64,000 nt of DNA from Bacteroides pyogenes (GTDB lineage Bacteria > Bacteroidota > Bacteroidia > Bacteroidales > Bacteroidaceae), in NCBI RefSeq assembly GCF_014196225.1, contig NZ_JACIDI010000015.1:1-64000 (forward strand), read 5' to 3'. Position numbers and translations under genes: made by a program. Below the pieces are notes generated by a model that searched no databases, was not told the DNA's origin, and saw only the letters and a list, made by a program, of their open reading frames with translations. Shown here one piece after another: positions 17,574 through 26,816 of the stretch (positions are counted from its first letter, which is position 1; each line of letters starts with the position of its first letter).

Positions 17574-19043
17574 ATGGATAAAAAAGAAACAATAGTAGTT
17601 GTCAGGGATATCTGCAAAAGATACGGAGAATTAGAAGCGTTGAAAAATGTTTCGTTCTCGGTGAAACGCGGAGAAATATTCGGACTAATCGGTCCGGACG
17701 GAGCCGGTAAGAGCACCTTGTTCCGCATTCTCACCACATTGTTGCTTGCAGATTGCGGAGTAGTGGAAGTAGATGGATGCGACACAGTAAAAGACTATAA
17801 AAAAATCCGTACACGAATAGGATATATGCCCGGACGTTTTTCGCTCTATCAAGACTTGACGGTGGAGGAGAATATTGAATTCTTCGCAACCCTCTTCCAC
17901 ACTTCGGTTCAGGAGAATTATCAACTGATTAAAAACATTTATGAGCAGATAGAACCTTTTAAAAAAAGAAGGGCAGGAGCCTTGTCGGGCGGAATGAAAC
18001 AGAAATTGGCGTTAAGCTGCGTGCTGATTCATAAACCGAGAATTCTCTTTCTGGATGAACCGACTACGGGAGTCGATCCCGTATCTCGCAAAGAATTCTG
18101 GCAGACGCTTCATTATCTCCGTGAAACGGGCATTACCATCATCGTGTCTACTCCCATTATGAACGAGGCCCGGCAATGCGACCGGATAGCTTTTATCAAT
18201 CATGGAGAAATTGAAGGCATCGATACGCCCGAACATGTGCTCCAGCAGTTTTCCGCTATCCTTTGTCCGCCACCGTTAGATCGAACAGATATTAAGTGTA
18301 ATACCGCTCCTGCAATTGAAGTGGAGCGACTGACGAAACGTTTCGGCGAGTTTACGGCCGTAAACCATATTTCTTTCCAGGTAAACAAAGGCGAGATTTT
18401 TGGTTTCTTGGGAGCAAATGGTGCAGGAAAGACAACTGCCATGCGCATGCTTTGCGGCTTAAGTCGTCCGACTTCAGGTGTCGGTAAAGTTGCCGGTTTC
18501 GATATTTATCGGCAAACGGAACAAGTGAAAAAACATATCGGCTATATGAGCCAGAAGTTTTCGTTGTATGAAGACTTGAAAGTATGGGAGAATATTCGTC
18601 TTTTCGGTGGAATATACGGAATGAGCGATATGGAAATAAAACGGAAAACCGATGAGATGTTGGAATATCTGGGCTTTCGGGCAGAACGGAATGTTGTTGT
18701 GAAAAGTCTGCCGTTGGGCTGGAAGCAAAAGCTGGCTTTCTCGGTATCGATATTCCACGAACCAAAAATCGTTTTCCTAGACGAGCCTACAGGAGGTGTA
18801 GACCCTGCTACCCGACGTCAGTTTTGGGAGCTGATTTATCAGGCTGCCGATCGGGGAATCACAGTATTCGTTACTACGCATTATATGGATGAAGCCGAAT
18901 ATTGCGACCGGATATCTATTATGGTCGATGGGGAAATCAAAGCACTCGATACGCCTGCCAATCTGAAGAAGCAGTTCGGCGCAGATACAATGGATGATGT
19001 TTTTCAACAACTGGCCCGTCATGCGGTACGAAAAGCAGATTGA
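17574..19043 (+). CDS. ABC exporter ATP-binding protein with two fused nucleotide-binding domains (YbhF-like)
   Basis: Two ABC ATPase domains in one 489-residue chain. NBD1 has Walker A GPDGAGKST (40-48), signature LSGGM (137-141) and Walker B ILFLDEP (157-163), but its switch region reads STPI where a histidine is expected. NBD2 has Walker A GANGAGKT (280-287), an altered signature LPLGW (379-383), Walker B and an intact switch His436 (TTHYMDEAE). One of the two composite ATP sites therefore looks degenerate. ATG 17574 begins the conserved domain; an in-frame GTG at 17529, overlapping the upstream stop, would add 15 residues. It energises the two permeases that follow. Confidence 0.9.
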   Translation: MDKKETIVVVRDICKRYGELEALKNVSFSVKRGEIFGLIGPDGAGKSTLFRILTTLLLADCGVVEVDGCDTVKDYKKIRTRIGYMPGRFSLYQDLTVEENIEFFATLFHTSVQENYQLIKNIYEQIEPFKKRRAGALSGGMKQKLALSCVLIHKPRILFLDEPTTGVDPVSRKEFWQTLHYLRETGITIIVSTPIMNEARQCDRIAFINHGEIEGIDTPEHVLQQFSAILCPPPLDRTDIKCNTAPAIEVERLTKRFGEFTAVNHISFQVNKGEIFGFLGANGAGKTTAMRMLCGLSRPTSGVGKVAGFDIYRQTEQVKKHIGYMSQKFSLYEDLKVWENIRLFGGIYGMSDMEIKRKTDEMLEYLGFRAERNVVVKSLPLGWKQKLAFSVSIFHEPKIVFLDEPTGGVDPATRRQFWELIYQAADRGITVFVTTHYMDEAEYCDRISIMVDGEIKALDTPANLKKQFGADTMDDVFQQLARHAVRKAD

Positions 19044-19046
19044 ATT

Positions 19047-20150
19047 ATGAAGCAGTTTATGGCTTTTGTGAAAAAAGAGTTTCATCACATATTTCGCGAT
19101 CGGCGAACTATGCTGATATTGCTGGGGATGCCGATCGTACAAATCATATTGTTCGGTTTTGCTATCCGTACGGAGGTGAAAAACGTGCGAATGGCAGTGC
19201 TAGATCCTTCGAACGACGTCGTGACTCAAAAGATTATAGAGCGGCTGAAGGCTTCGGAGTATTTTAACATAACGGAGAACATACACTCTCCGCAGGAAAT
19301 GGAAACTGCTTTTCTGACGGGCTGCATAGATATGGCTGTGGTCTTTGGACCGAATTTTGCCGAAGGCTTATATACAGGAGATGCGAGATTGCAGTTTGTA
19401 ACGGATGCGACCGACCCGAATATGTCGACAGCCCAAACAAACTATGCGGCAGGCGTTGTGGCAGCAGTGCAACAAGAAATGCTGTCTCCGGATTTGACGA
19501 TGTCACGATTGACTCCGAATATCAAATTGCTGTACAATCCTCAAATGAAAAGTGCCTACAATTTTGTTCCGGGTGTAATGGGATTGATTCTGATGCTGAT
19601 TTGCGCAATGATGACGTCCATTTCTATCGTGCGCGAAAAAGAAACGGGTACTATGGAAGTTTTATTGATTTCCCCCATCCGTCCGTTGTTTATTATCATA
19701 GCGAAAGCCGTACCTTATTTTACGTTGTCGTTTATCAATCTGCTGACGATATTGTTGCTTTCTGTGTTTGTGTTGGAAGTGCCGGTAGCCGGCAGTTTAT
19801 TGGCGCTCGTCATGATATCCTTGCTCTTTATTTTCGTCTCTTTGTCACTGGGATTGCTCATTTCATCGGTTACACGCACTCAAGTGGCGGCAATGCTCGC
19901 TTCAGGACTGGTATTGATGATGCCCACAATGGTTTTGTCCGGAATGATTTTTCCAATAGAAAGCATGCCTTGGGTGCTCCGGGTCATTGCGAACATACTT
20001 CCTGCACGTTGGTATATCGAAGCCATACGGAAGTTGATGATTCAAGGGGTATCGGTGATGGAAATATATAGAGAAATCGTTGTCTTACTGGTGATGGCAG
20101 GTATATTGATTACTATAAGTATAAGGAATTTCAAGTATCGCTTGGAATGA
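19047..20150 (+). CDS. ABC-2 type permease, YbhS/YbhR-like (first)
   Basis: A 367-residue inner-membrane subunit. One N-terminal helix (about 20-40) is followed by a large periplasmic domain and five helices from about 175 onward, the layout of ABC2_membrane_3 exporters. The REKETGTMEVLLISPIRP coupling motif before the second helix and the LSGMIFPIESMPWVLR stretch are characteristic. It begins 3 bp after the ATPase gene ends. It pairs with the next permease as a heterodimer. Confidence 0.9.
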   Translation: MKQFMAFVKKEFHHIFRDRRTMLILLGMPIVQIILFGFAIRTEVKNVRMAVLDPSNDVVTQKIIERLKASEYFNITENIHSPQEMETAFLTGCIDMAVVFGPNFAEGLYTGDARLQFVTDATDPNMSTAQTNYAAGVVAAVQQEMLSPDLTMSRLTPNIKLLYNPQMKSAYNFVPGVMGLILMLICAMMTSISIVREKETGTMEVLLISPIRPLFIIIAKAVPYFTLSFINLLTILLLSVFVLEVPVAGSLLALVMISLLFIFVSLSLGLLISSVTRTQVAAMLASGLVLMMPTMVLSGMIFPIESMPWVLRVIANILPARWYIEAIRKLMIQGVSVMEIYREIVVLLVMAGILITISIRNFKYRLE

Positions 20151-20183
20151 TGAAGTGTATCTATATTCGAAGAGAGATAAGCT

Positions 20184-21299
20184 ATGATTAAGTTTCTTAT
20201 AGAAAAAGAGTTCAAGCAGCTGTTTCGCAACACGTTTCTGCCGAGGCTGATTCTGCTTTTTCCTTGCATGAGTATGTTGTTGATGCCGTGGGCTGTAACC
20301 TTGGAAATAAAAAATATCCGGCTGAACATCGTAGATCATGATTGCTCCGCCTTTTCGCGGCAGTTAACGGACAAGATTGCGGCTTCTGCTTATTTCCACT
20401 TGACAGAACTGCCTTCTTCATATGCAAAAGGTTTGCAGCATATTGAATCGGGAACGGCAGATATAATCATGGAGATACCCCCAAATTTAGAACGAGATTG
20501 GATGAATGGTAGAGAAGTTCGCATTCTGATAGCAGCCAATGCGGTGAATGGGATGAAAGGAGGAATCGGTAGCTCTTATTTGGGCTCCATCATTAATGAA
20601 TATGCTGCCGGATTAAGCTCAAAACATCCGAGGGAAAATTTTATTGGCGCGTCCCTTCCTTCTATCCGGATAAGTACACAGTCGTTGTTTAATCCGCATT
20701 TGAATTACAAACTCTATATGGTTCCGGCATTGATGGTTATGCTGCTGACTCTGATCTGCGGTTTTCTGCCGGCACTGAATGTCGTCAATGAAAAAGAAAT
20801 CGGAACTATTGAACAGATCAATGTTACGCCCGTGCCGAAATTCATTTTTATTCTTGCCAAGTTGTTGCCGTATTGGCTGGTAGGTTTTGTTGTGCTTACC
20901 ATCAGTTTCGGACTGGCATGGCTGTTCTATGGAATTGTTCCTGTGGGTAACTTTATAACTATTTACTTCTTTTCCCTTATTTTCGTATTCGCAATGTCCG
21001 GATTCGGACTTGTCATCTCTAATTATTCGAACACATTGCAGCAATCTATGTTTGTTATGTGGTTCTTCCTTTTGATTCTGGTATTGATGAGCGGGTTGTT
21101 TACCCCTGTAAGCAGTATGCCTGAATGGGCACAAATGATAACGGTATTCAATCCTCTGAAATACTTTATGGAAGTGATGCGGATGGTGTATTTAAGAGGA
21201 AGCGGAGTTTTCGAATTGATACCGCAATTGATTATATTACTACTCTTCGCTACAGGGTTTAATATATGGGCAGTAATAAGCTACCGGAAGAACCGATAA
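20184..21299 (+). CDS. ABC-2 type permease, YbhS/YbhR-like (second)
   Basis: A 371-residue paralogue of the preceding gene with the same topology: an N-terminal helix, a periplasmic domain, the NEKEIGTIEQINVTPVPK coupling motif, and five helices including SGLFTPVSSMPEWAQM. It is the last gene of the five-gene efflux operon, 33 bp after the first permease. The transported compound is unknown; relatives export drugs or Na+/Li+. It is convergent with hsp20, with a hairpin between the two. Confidence 0.9.
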   Translation: MIKFLIEKEFKQLFRNTFLPRLILLFPCMSMLLMPWAVTLEIKNIRLNIVDHDCSAFSRQLTDKIAASAYFHLTELPSSYAKGLQHIESGTADIIMEIPPNLERDWMNGREVRILIAANAVNGMKGGIGSSYLGSIINEYAAGLSSKHPRENFIGASLPSIRISTQSLFNPHLNYKLYMVPALMVMLLTLICGFLPALNVVNEKEIGTIEQINVTPVPKFIFILAKLLPYWLVGFVVLTISFGLAWLFYGIVPVGNFITIYFFSLIFVFAMSGFGLVISNYSNTLQQSMFVMWFFLLILVLMSGLFTPVSSMPEWAQMITVFNPLKYFMEVMRMVYLRGSGVFELIPQLIILLLFATGFNIWAVISYRKNR

Positions 21300-21395
21300 A
21301 TCTATTGGGGCAGTTCGATATCCCAATATAAACGGCCGTATCATTGTCGGCATGTAACTTTCATTTTTAAGGTATATAAGTTCATAGCTAAAGAA

Positions 21396-21434
21396 AGAGG
21401 GACAAAGATGCGTTTTTACGTTCCTTGTCCCTCT
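21396..21434. terminator. bidirectional hairpin between the efflux operon and hsp20
   Basis: AGAGGGACAA (21396-21405) pairs with TTGTCCCTCT (21425-21434). Both flanks are moderately T-rich in the outgoing direction. It is placed between converging genes. Confidence 0.55.
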
Positions 21435-21455
21435 GCTTCTTAATTGGTTACGCTT

Positions 21456-21884
21456 TTATTTTACTTCGATTCGCTTTTCCGCTTTCTTCACAGCTTCTTC
21501 TGAAAGTTTCGGCAATTGGATGTTCAACACTCCATTTTCTACAACAGCAGAAATATTCTCCTTATCTACATTATCGGGCAGAATCATAGTCTGTTGGAAC
21601 TTCGAATATGAGAACTCGCGACGCAGATAGCGACCGTCTTTCTCCTCTTCCTTGTTTTCGACCTTTTTTTCCATAGTAATGACGAGGTTGCTCTCCTCAT
21701 CAATGCAAACATTGAAGTCTTCTTTCGTCATGCCGGGAGCAGCCAATTCGACCTTATACTCTTTTTCTGTTTCGAATACATTGATAGCGGGCGCGGTTGC
21801 ATTGGCCCTCACCATCCAATCGTTATCAAAGAAATCGTTAAAGATACTTGGTAACCAACCTTGATTTTTTCTTACAGGCATCAT
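21456..21884 (-). CDS. Hsp20 / alpha-crystallin small heat-shock protein
   Basis: A 142-residue small heat-shock chaperone. The alpha-crystallin domain spans about 38-130, with VELAAPGMTKEDFNVCIDEE near its start and the ENGVLNIQLPK motif (the A-x-x-n-GvL signature) near residue 120. A short basic tail ends in RIEVK. The N-terminus (PVRKNQGWLPSIFNDFF) is typical of Bacteroidota members. It holds unfolding proteins without ATP. The gene is single, and no clear heat-shock operator was seen in the ~180 bp upstream. Confidence 0.95.
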   Translation of the reverse strand: MMPVRKNQGWLPSIFNDFFDNDWMVRANATAPAINVFETEKEYKVELAAPGMTKEDFNVCIDEESNLVITMEKKVENKEEEKDGRYLRREFSYSKFQQTMILPDNVDKENISAVVENGVLNIQLPKLSEEAVKKAEKRIEVK

Positions 21885-22062
21885 AATTTACTCTCCTATC
21901 TTTTAGTTAAACATTCTTTCCATTAAAAGAGATGCAAAATATGTGCCGGCAGTGTTTTATCGTAACAGATTGACTATTTGGCATCTTCGTATGAAAAAAA
22001 TGCTCGAAACATGACAAAATGTACGTTTTCATTCGTTTTAAACAAGAAAGACGTTTGTTTAT

Positions 22063-22539
22063 CTATTTATTGCCAATAAGTTTAAATCTTATCCGAAGTG
22101 TCTTCTCGTCTTCATTATAGTCATAACTGATAATTTTGAAAGTTCCAATCTCGGAGGTGTTTTCCACGTGTAACCCAATGCAAGCGCAGGCGTCATAATT
22201 TCCAATCCGCACGATGCGCAACATCCGGCAGGCATCGGCAGGCAATTTGCTTAAATCCACCAACTCTTTGGCTTCATCATATGTCACAAACTCCGTATTA
22301 ACCGGCAGATTTCTTTTGATTGCTTCATTCACACTGTCCTCAATATTTTGTATCTGTTCGGGAGTAGGGCAGGAAGGAAGCTGGTAATCGCATTTGCTTT
22401 TCTTTCTTTCGATATGGGCGTTCCGTGAACGCGGACATCCGAAAGCCCGTACCATAGTTGCATTCAACAGATGTTCTGCCGTATGCATGGGAGGATACTC
22501 TTGTTTATTATGACCGTTTAGAATTGTTTTTTGCTCCAT
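22063..22539 (-). CDS. AlaX-type alanyl-tRNA editing protein
   Basis: A 158-residue stand-alone relative of the AlaRS editing domain. The zinc ligands are visible as HTAEH (His19, His23) and CIGLH (Cys120, His124), the HxxxH...CxxxH signature of enzymes that deacylate Ser- or Gly-tRNA(Ala). The protein is short and lacks the N-terminal extension of AlaX-M/L, so it is the small type. It lies downstream of uvrB on the same strand but is separated by a terminator, so it is probably expressed separately. Confidence 0.85.
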   Translation of the reverse strand: MEQKTILNGHNKQEYPPMHTAEHLLNATMVRAFGCPRSRNAHIERKKSKCDYQLPSCPTPEQIQNIEDSVNEAIKRNLPVNTEFVTYDEAKELVDLSKLPADACRMLRIVRIGNYDACACIGLHVENTSEIGTFKIISYDYNEDEKTLRIRFKLIGNK

Positions 22540-22579
22540 ATGATTTTATCTTAGTATATGCCAAATGTAGTATGGGCAT

Positions 22580-22604
22580 AAAAAAAGGAGTACCGCTGTA
22601 CTCC
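22580..22604 (-). terminator. rho-independent terminator downstream of uvrB
   Basis: On the minus strand GGAGTAC-AGCG-GTACTCC (22587-22604) is followed by seven T. It is oriented to stop transcription coming from uvrB, about 150 bp after its stop codon. Confidence 0.6.
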
Positions 22605-22605
22605 A

Positions 22606-22656
22606 ACCTTTGTTAACCTTAAATCTAATACTATGAAAAACACATTGCAAATGTAG
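22606..22656 (+). other. leader-like element next to the terminator
   Basis: The plus strand carries TTAACCTTAAATCTAATACT followed by ATG and a 7-codon frame, MKNTLQM. The layout (hairpin, T-rich spacer, micro-ORF) has the look of a small mobile or dispersed element. I have a general memory of similar stretches in Bacteroides genomes but cannot name a family. No other copy was noticed in this window. Confidence 0.3.
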
Positions 22657-22752
22657 GCACTTTTCCGAAAACCGCAAACTATACAAGCGAAATAATGTGT
22701 TTTATAACATATATTAAGAGGGGTGGGGTATTGTTCTATGTTTATTAATAAT

Positions 22753-24786
22753 TTATCCCCATTTTTCTTTCATCAGATCTTCCAGTTTCAACAATTCGTC
22801 GCGATATTGCGCCGCTTCGATGAACTCCAATTTCTTAGCCGCTTCCTGCATCAGCTTGCGGGTACGCTCAATACTTTTTTCCATTTGCGCCTTATTCATG
22901 TATTGTACGATCGGATCGGCAGCGATATTCGGTGCGGCGGGTTCGACATAAGCACGTTTCTCTTTGGGAAGCTCGCCGGATTCCGCATCCGTATGTCCGA
23001 ATACAGCCAGATTACGTGCCTTTTTAATTTGTTGCGGAGTAATACCGTTGGCTTCGTTGTACGCCAATTGTTTCTCGCGCCGGCGATTGGTCTCGTCGAT
23101 GGTTAGCTGCATACTCTCGGTTATCTTATCGGCATACATGATGACTTTCCCGTTTACATTACGCGCGGCACGTCCGGCAGTTTGCGTCAACGATCGGTGC
23201 GACCGGAGGAAGCCTTCTTTGTCGGCGTCTAAAATGGCGACAAGCGAAACTTCGGGCAAGTCGAGCCCTTCACGCAGCAGATTCACACCAATCAGTACAT
23301 CGTAAATTCCTTGACGCAGACTATCCATGATCTTCACGCGCTCCAGTGTGTCCACATCGCTATGGATATAGTTGCATCGCACGTCGTGATTCAAAAGATA
23401 TTCGGTGAGTTCTTCGGCCATGCGTTTGGTCAGTGTGGTGACGAGTACCCGTTCTTCTTTTTCGATCCGGAGTTGAATTTCCTCCATCAAATCGTCTATT
23501 TGATTCATACTCGGACGGACATCTATGACAGGGTCGAGCAATCCGGTTGGACGGATAACCTGTTCAACAATAATTCCTTCCGATTGTGCCAATTCATATT
23601 CCGCCGGCGTGGCGCTGACGTATATCACTTGTTTGGCCATTGCCTCGAACTCTTCGAACTTCAGCGGACGATTGTCCATCGCCGCAGGCAATCGAAACCC
23701 ATACTCCACAAGATTCGTTTTGCGGGCGCGGTCTCCTCCGTACATGGCGCGTATCTGCGGAACACTCACATGGCTCTCGTCGATAACGATCAGAAAATCG
23801 TCAGGAAAAAAATCGAGCAGGCAATACGGACGGGTTCCCGCTTCGCGCCCGTCGAAATAGCGCGAATAATTTTCAATGCCCGAGCAATGTCCCAACTCCC
23901 GAATCATTTCCATATCGTACGTGACACGTTCGTACAGCCGTTTCGCTTCATATTCCTTGCCGATAGACCTGAAATAGGCTACCTGTTTGGTCAAATCATC
24001 TTCAATCTGATGAATGGCGCGAAGGGTCGCTTCTTTCGTTGTCATGAAAAGATTGGCGGGATATATTTTATATGCCTGAAAAGGAGCGACGGTAACACCG
24101 CTTACGGGATCTACCTCCTCGATGCCGTCAATCTCGTCACCCCAAAAAGTCACCCGAAGCAAATGGTCGGAATATGCCAGATAGATATCCACCGTATCTC
24201 CTTTCACACGGAAATTTCCCCGATTCAGGTCTATATCGTTTCGTGTATACAAGCTATCTACTAACCGACGCAGAAAAACATTCCGGTCGAGCATACGCCC
24301 GCATTCGATTTCAATGACATTATTATAGAAGTCGGCAGGATTTCCCATACCGTAGATACAGGAAACCGAAGAAACGACCACCACATCCTTTCGCCCCGAA
24401 AGCAGGGCCGAAGTAGCGGCGAGCCGCAATTTGTCAATCTCGTCGTTGATGGCAAGATCTTTCTCTATATACGTATCGGTACTCGGCAAATACGCTTCCG
24501 GCTGATAGTAATCATAGTACGAAACATAGTATTCTACCGCATTATTCGGGAAGAATCCTTTAAATTCACTGTACAGTTGCGCAGCTAATGTCTTATTGTG
24601 ACTTAAAATCAACGTCGGCTTATTAATATTGGCAACAACGTTGGCAATGGTAAATGTCTTTCCGGAACCGGTAACGCCCAACAATGTCTGCCCGGGAATG
24701 CCTTGACGTATTCCTTCAGTCAGTTGGGCTATCGCTTCAGGCTGATCACCGGTAGGTTTATAGGCTGATGTTAATTCAAAATTCAT
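22753..24786 (-). CDS. uvrB: excinuclease ABC subunit B
   Basis: A 677-residue DNA-damage-verifying helicase of nucleotide excision repair. It has the N-terminal [18 protein letters not shown]-motif, Walker [10 protein letters not shown] near residue 38, the beta-hairpin [20 protein letters not shown], and the DEAD-type box DESHVS. Helicase motifs V/VI are present ([29 protein letters not shown]), as is a C-terminal UVR domain that contacts UvrC. ATG 24786 begins the conserved sequence; the in-frame ATG at 24843 adds 19 non-conserved residues. uvrA is in the same window at 31.4 kb. Confidence 0.97.
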   Translation of the reverse strand: MNFELTSAYKPTGDQPEAIAQLTEGIRQGIPGQTLLGVTGSGKTFTIANVVANINKPTLILSHNKTLAAQLYSEFKGFFPNNAVEYYVSYYDYYQPEAYLPSTDTYIEKDLAINDEIDKLRLAATSALLSGRKDVVVVSSVSCIYGMGNPADFYNNVIEIECGRMLDRNVFLRRLVDSLYTRNDIDLNRGNFRVKGDTVDIYLAYSDHLLRVTFWGDEIDGIEEVDPVSGVTVAPFQAYKIYPANLFMTTKEATLRAIHQIEDDLTKQVAYFRSIGKEYEAKRLYERVTYDMEMIRELGHCSGIENYSRYFDGREAGTRPYCLLDFFPDDFLIVIDESHVSVPQIRAMYGGDRARKTNLVEYGFRLPAAMDNRPLKFEEFEAMAKQVIYVSATPAEYELAQSEGIIVEQVIRPTGLLDPVIDVRPSMNQIDDLMEEIQLRIEKEERVLVTTLTKRMAEELTEYLLNHDVRCNYIHSDVDTLERVKIMDSLRQGIYDVLIGVNLLREGLDLPEVSLVAILDADKEGFLRSHRSLTQTAGRAARNVNGKVIMYADKITESMQLTIDETNRRREKQLAYNEANGITPQQIKKARNLAVFGHTDAESGELPKEKRAYVEPAAPNIAADPIVQYMNKAQMEKSIERTRKLMQEAAKKLEFIEAAQYRDELLKLEDLMKEKWG

Positions 24787-24864
24787 AGTCAATCGTTGAA
24801 AAGAAGGACAATATTCGGTAAAATAATCGATATAACAAATCATTTATCCAAATAAATCCTTTAC

Positions 24865-24897
24865 TTTGCAGGATATTCAAGTCAGAAAATAATTTTG
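24865..24897 (+). promoter_or_regulatory. promoter for the phenylacetate-CoA ligase gene
   Basis: TTTG at 24865-24868 and TAATTTTG at 24890-24897 are 21 bp apart, an exact match to the Bacteroides -33/-7 consensus and spacing. The predicted leader is about 20 nt before the ATG at 24925. Confidence 0.65.
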
Positions 24898-24924
24898 TAC
24901 CACTAATAAAATACAGCGGAAAAC

Positions 24925-26223
24925 ATGATTTGGAATGAAGCGATTGAATGCATGGATCGTGAAAGTCTTCGTAAAATTCAGGACATACGTCTCAGAAAGA
25001 TTGTAGAATATGTATATCAGAACACTCCTTTTTATCGGAGAAAGATGCACGAAATGGGATTGACCCCGGATGATGTACAATCGATTGACGACATCACAAA
25101 ACTTCCCTTTACCACGAAACATGATTTGAGAGAGAACTATCCGTTTGGCCTTTGCGCCGTACCCATGAGTCAAATTGTTCGTATACACGCTTCTTCCGGT
25201 ACGACGGGAAAGCCTACGGTAGTGGGGTATACCCGCAAGGACTTATCATCGTGGATGGAGTGTCTTTCGCGAGCTTATACGGCTTATGGGGCCGATCGCT
25301 CGGATGTTTTTCAGATTTCTTACGGATACGGATTGTTTACAGGTGGGCTGGGCGCACACTCAGGCGCCGAAAATATCGGAGCCTCAGTGATTCCCATGTC
25401 CAGCGGCAACACGAAAAAGCAAATAACTTTGATGCATGATTTCGGTGCCACGGTACTTTGCTGTACGCCTTCGTATGCTCTTTATCTGGCAGACGCTATC
25501 AAAGAGTCGAAGTTGCCCCGCGACGACTTCAAACTGAAAATCGGAATTTTCGGCGCGGAACCGTGGACGGAGAACATGCGCCGTGAAATTGAAGATAAAC
25601 TTGGAATCAAAGCATACGACTTATATGGACTTAGTGAAATAGCCGGTCCCGGAGTGGGATATGAATGCGAATGTCAGGAAGGCGCTCATTTGAACGAAGA
25701 TTATTTTTTTCCCGAGATTATAGATCCGGACACTTTACAACCGGTTGGTCCCGGAGAAACAGGCGAACTGGTTTTTACTCATCTCAGCAAGGAAGGCATG
25801 CCGTTATTGCGCTACAGGACACGGGATTTAACTTCTCTGAATTATGAAAAATGTTCTTGTGGGCGGACTTTGGTACGCATGAACCGAATTTTAGCACGCA
25901 GCGACGATATGTTGATTGTTCGGGGAGTGAATGTTTTTCCCACCCAGTTCGAATCGGTAATTCTAGAGATGGAAGAGTTTGAACCGCACTATTTATTAAT
26001 AGTAGACAGAGAAAACAATACGGATACAATGGAACTGCGTGTAGAGATACGTCCCGATTTTTATTCGGACGAAATCAATAAAATGCTTGCGCTGAAGAAG
26101 AAACTGAGCGATCGTTTGCAAAGCGTGTTAGGATTGGGAGTAAAGGTGAAATTTGTGGAACCTCGAAGCATCGAACGCAGTACCGGAAAAGCCCAACGGA
26201 TAATAGATAATAGGAGACTTTAA
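24925..26223 (+). CDS. paaK: phenylacetate-CoA ligase (AMP-forming)
   Basis: A 432-residue adenylate-forming enzyme of the PaaK family. The phosphate loop HASSGTTGKPTVVGYT (near 90-105), the YGLSEIAGPGVGYECE stretch with the zinc-ligand-like CEC, the YRTRDL motif and the C-terminal PaaK domain with the STGKAQR lysine are present. It activates aryl acids such as phenylacetate with ATP and CoA. In Bacteroidota these enzymes usually act with indolepyruvate/2-ketoacid oxidoreductases in aromatic amino-acid fermentation or re-synthesis; no iorAB is adjacent here. The ACT-domain gene follows after 33 bp. Confidence 0.92.
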   Translation: MIWNEAIECMDRESLRKIQDIRLRKIVEYVYQNTPFYRRKMHEMGLTPDDVQSIDDITKLPFTTKHDLRENYPFGLCAVPMSQIVRIHASSGTTGKPTVVGYTRKDLSSWMECLSRAYTAYGADRSDVFQISYGYGLFTGGLGAHSGAENIGASVIPMSSGNTKKQITLMHDFGATVLCCTPSYALYLADAIKESKLPRDDFKLKIGIFGAEPWTENMRREIEDKLGIKAYDLYGLSEIAGPGVGYECECQEGAHLNEDYFFPEIIDPDTLQPVGPGETGELVFTHLSKEGMPLLRYRTRDLTSLNYEKCSCGRTLVRMNRILARSDDMLIVRGVNVFPTQFESVILEMEEFEPHYLLIVDRENNTDTMELRVEIRPDFYSDEINKMLALKKKLSDRLQSVLGLGVKVKFVEPRSIERSTGKAQRIIDNRRL

Positions 26224-26256
26224 ATGTGAGAAATAAAATCTAAATAGTTTAAGATC

Positions 26257-26682
26257 ATGGTAGCAAAACAACTTTCTATTTTCCTGGAAAATAAATCGGG
26301 AAGGCTGACGGAAGTAACCGAGGTGTTGGCAAAAGAAAACATCAATCTTTCCGCGCTGTGTATTGCCGAAAATGCCGATTTCGGCATTTTACGGGGAATA
26401 GTATCCGATCCGGATAAGGCATACAAAGCTTTAAAAGAGAACAATTTTGCGGTAAATATAACCGATGTGATTGGCATTAGTTGCCCGAATATTCCCGGTG
26501 CTTTGGCCAAAGTGTTGAAATATCTTTCAGCTGAAGGTGTTTTCATAGAATACATGTATTCGTTTGCGAGCAATCATGTAGCGAATGTAGTGATCCGCCC
26601 GAGTAATCTGGAGAAATGTATTGCCGTGCTGAAAGAGAAGAAAGTAGACCTGCTGGCGGCAAGCGATTTGTACAAATTATAG
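26257..26682 (+). CDS. tandem ACT-domain protein
   Basis: A 141-residue protein made of two ACT domains (about 4-68 and 72-138). KQLSIFLENKSGRLTEVTEV opens the first with the usual N-P/SGRL ligand loop, and NIPGALAKVLKYLSAEGVFIEYMYSF is the second. ACT domains bind amino acids. The gene follows paaK by 33 bp, an arrangement common in Bacteroidota, which suggests it senses an aromatic amino acid and modulates this pathway. That function is inferred from context only. Confidence 0.85.
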   Translation: MVAKQLSIFLENKSGRLTEVTEVLAKENINLSALCIAENADFGILRGIVSDPDKAYKALKENNFAVNITDVIGISCPNIPGALAKVLKYLSAEGVFIEYMYSFASNHVANVVIRPSNLEKCIAVLKEKKVDLLAASDLYKL

Positions 26683-26766
26683 CTTGCTTTGTGATCTATG
26701 TTTTGCTTTATCGGTCCATTTCTTTCGTCGTTTAACGCCTTTTATGTATTAAAAAAGGTAGATTAA

Positions 26767-26797
26767 TTGGTTAATTCCCGACGAATAAGTAACTTTG
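26767..26797 (+). promoter_or_regulatory. promoter for bamD
   Basis: TTG at 26767-26769 and TAACTTTG at 26790-26797 are 20 bp apart, close to the Bacteroides consensus. The predicted transcript starts about 15 nt before the ATG at 26817. Confidence 0.5.
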
Positions 26798-26816
26798 CGC
26801 ATTATTTTTTAATAGA

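Noticed and set aside
23311..24264. 317-codon ORF opposite uvrB
   Set aside because: It lies entirely antisense to highly conserved uvrB codons and has no recognisable domain.
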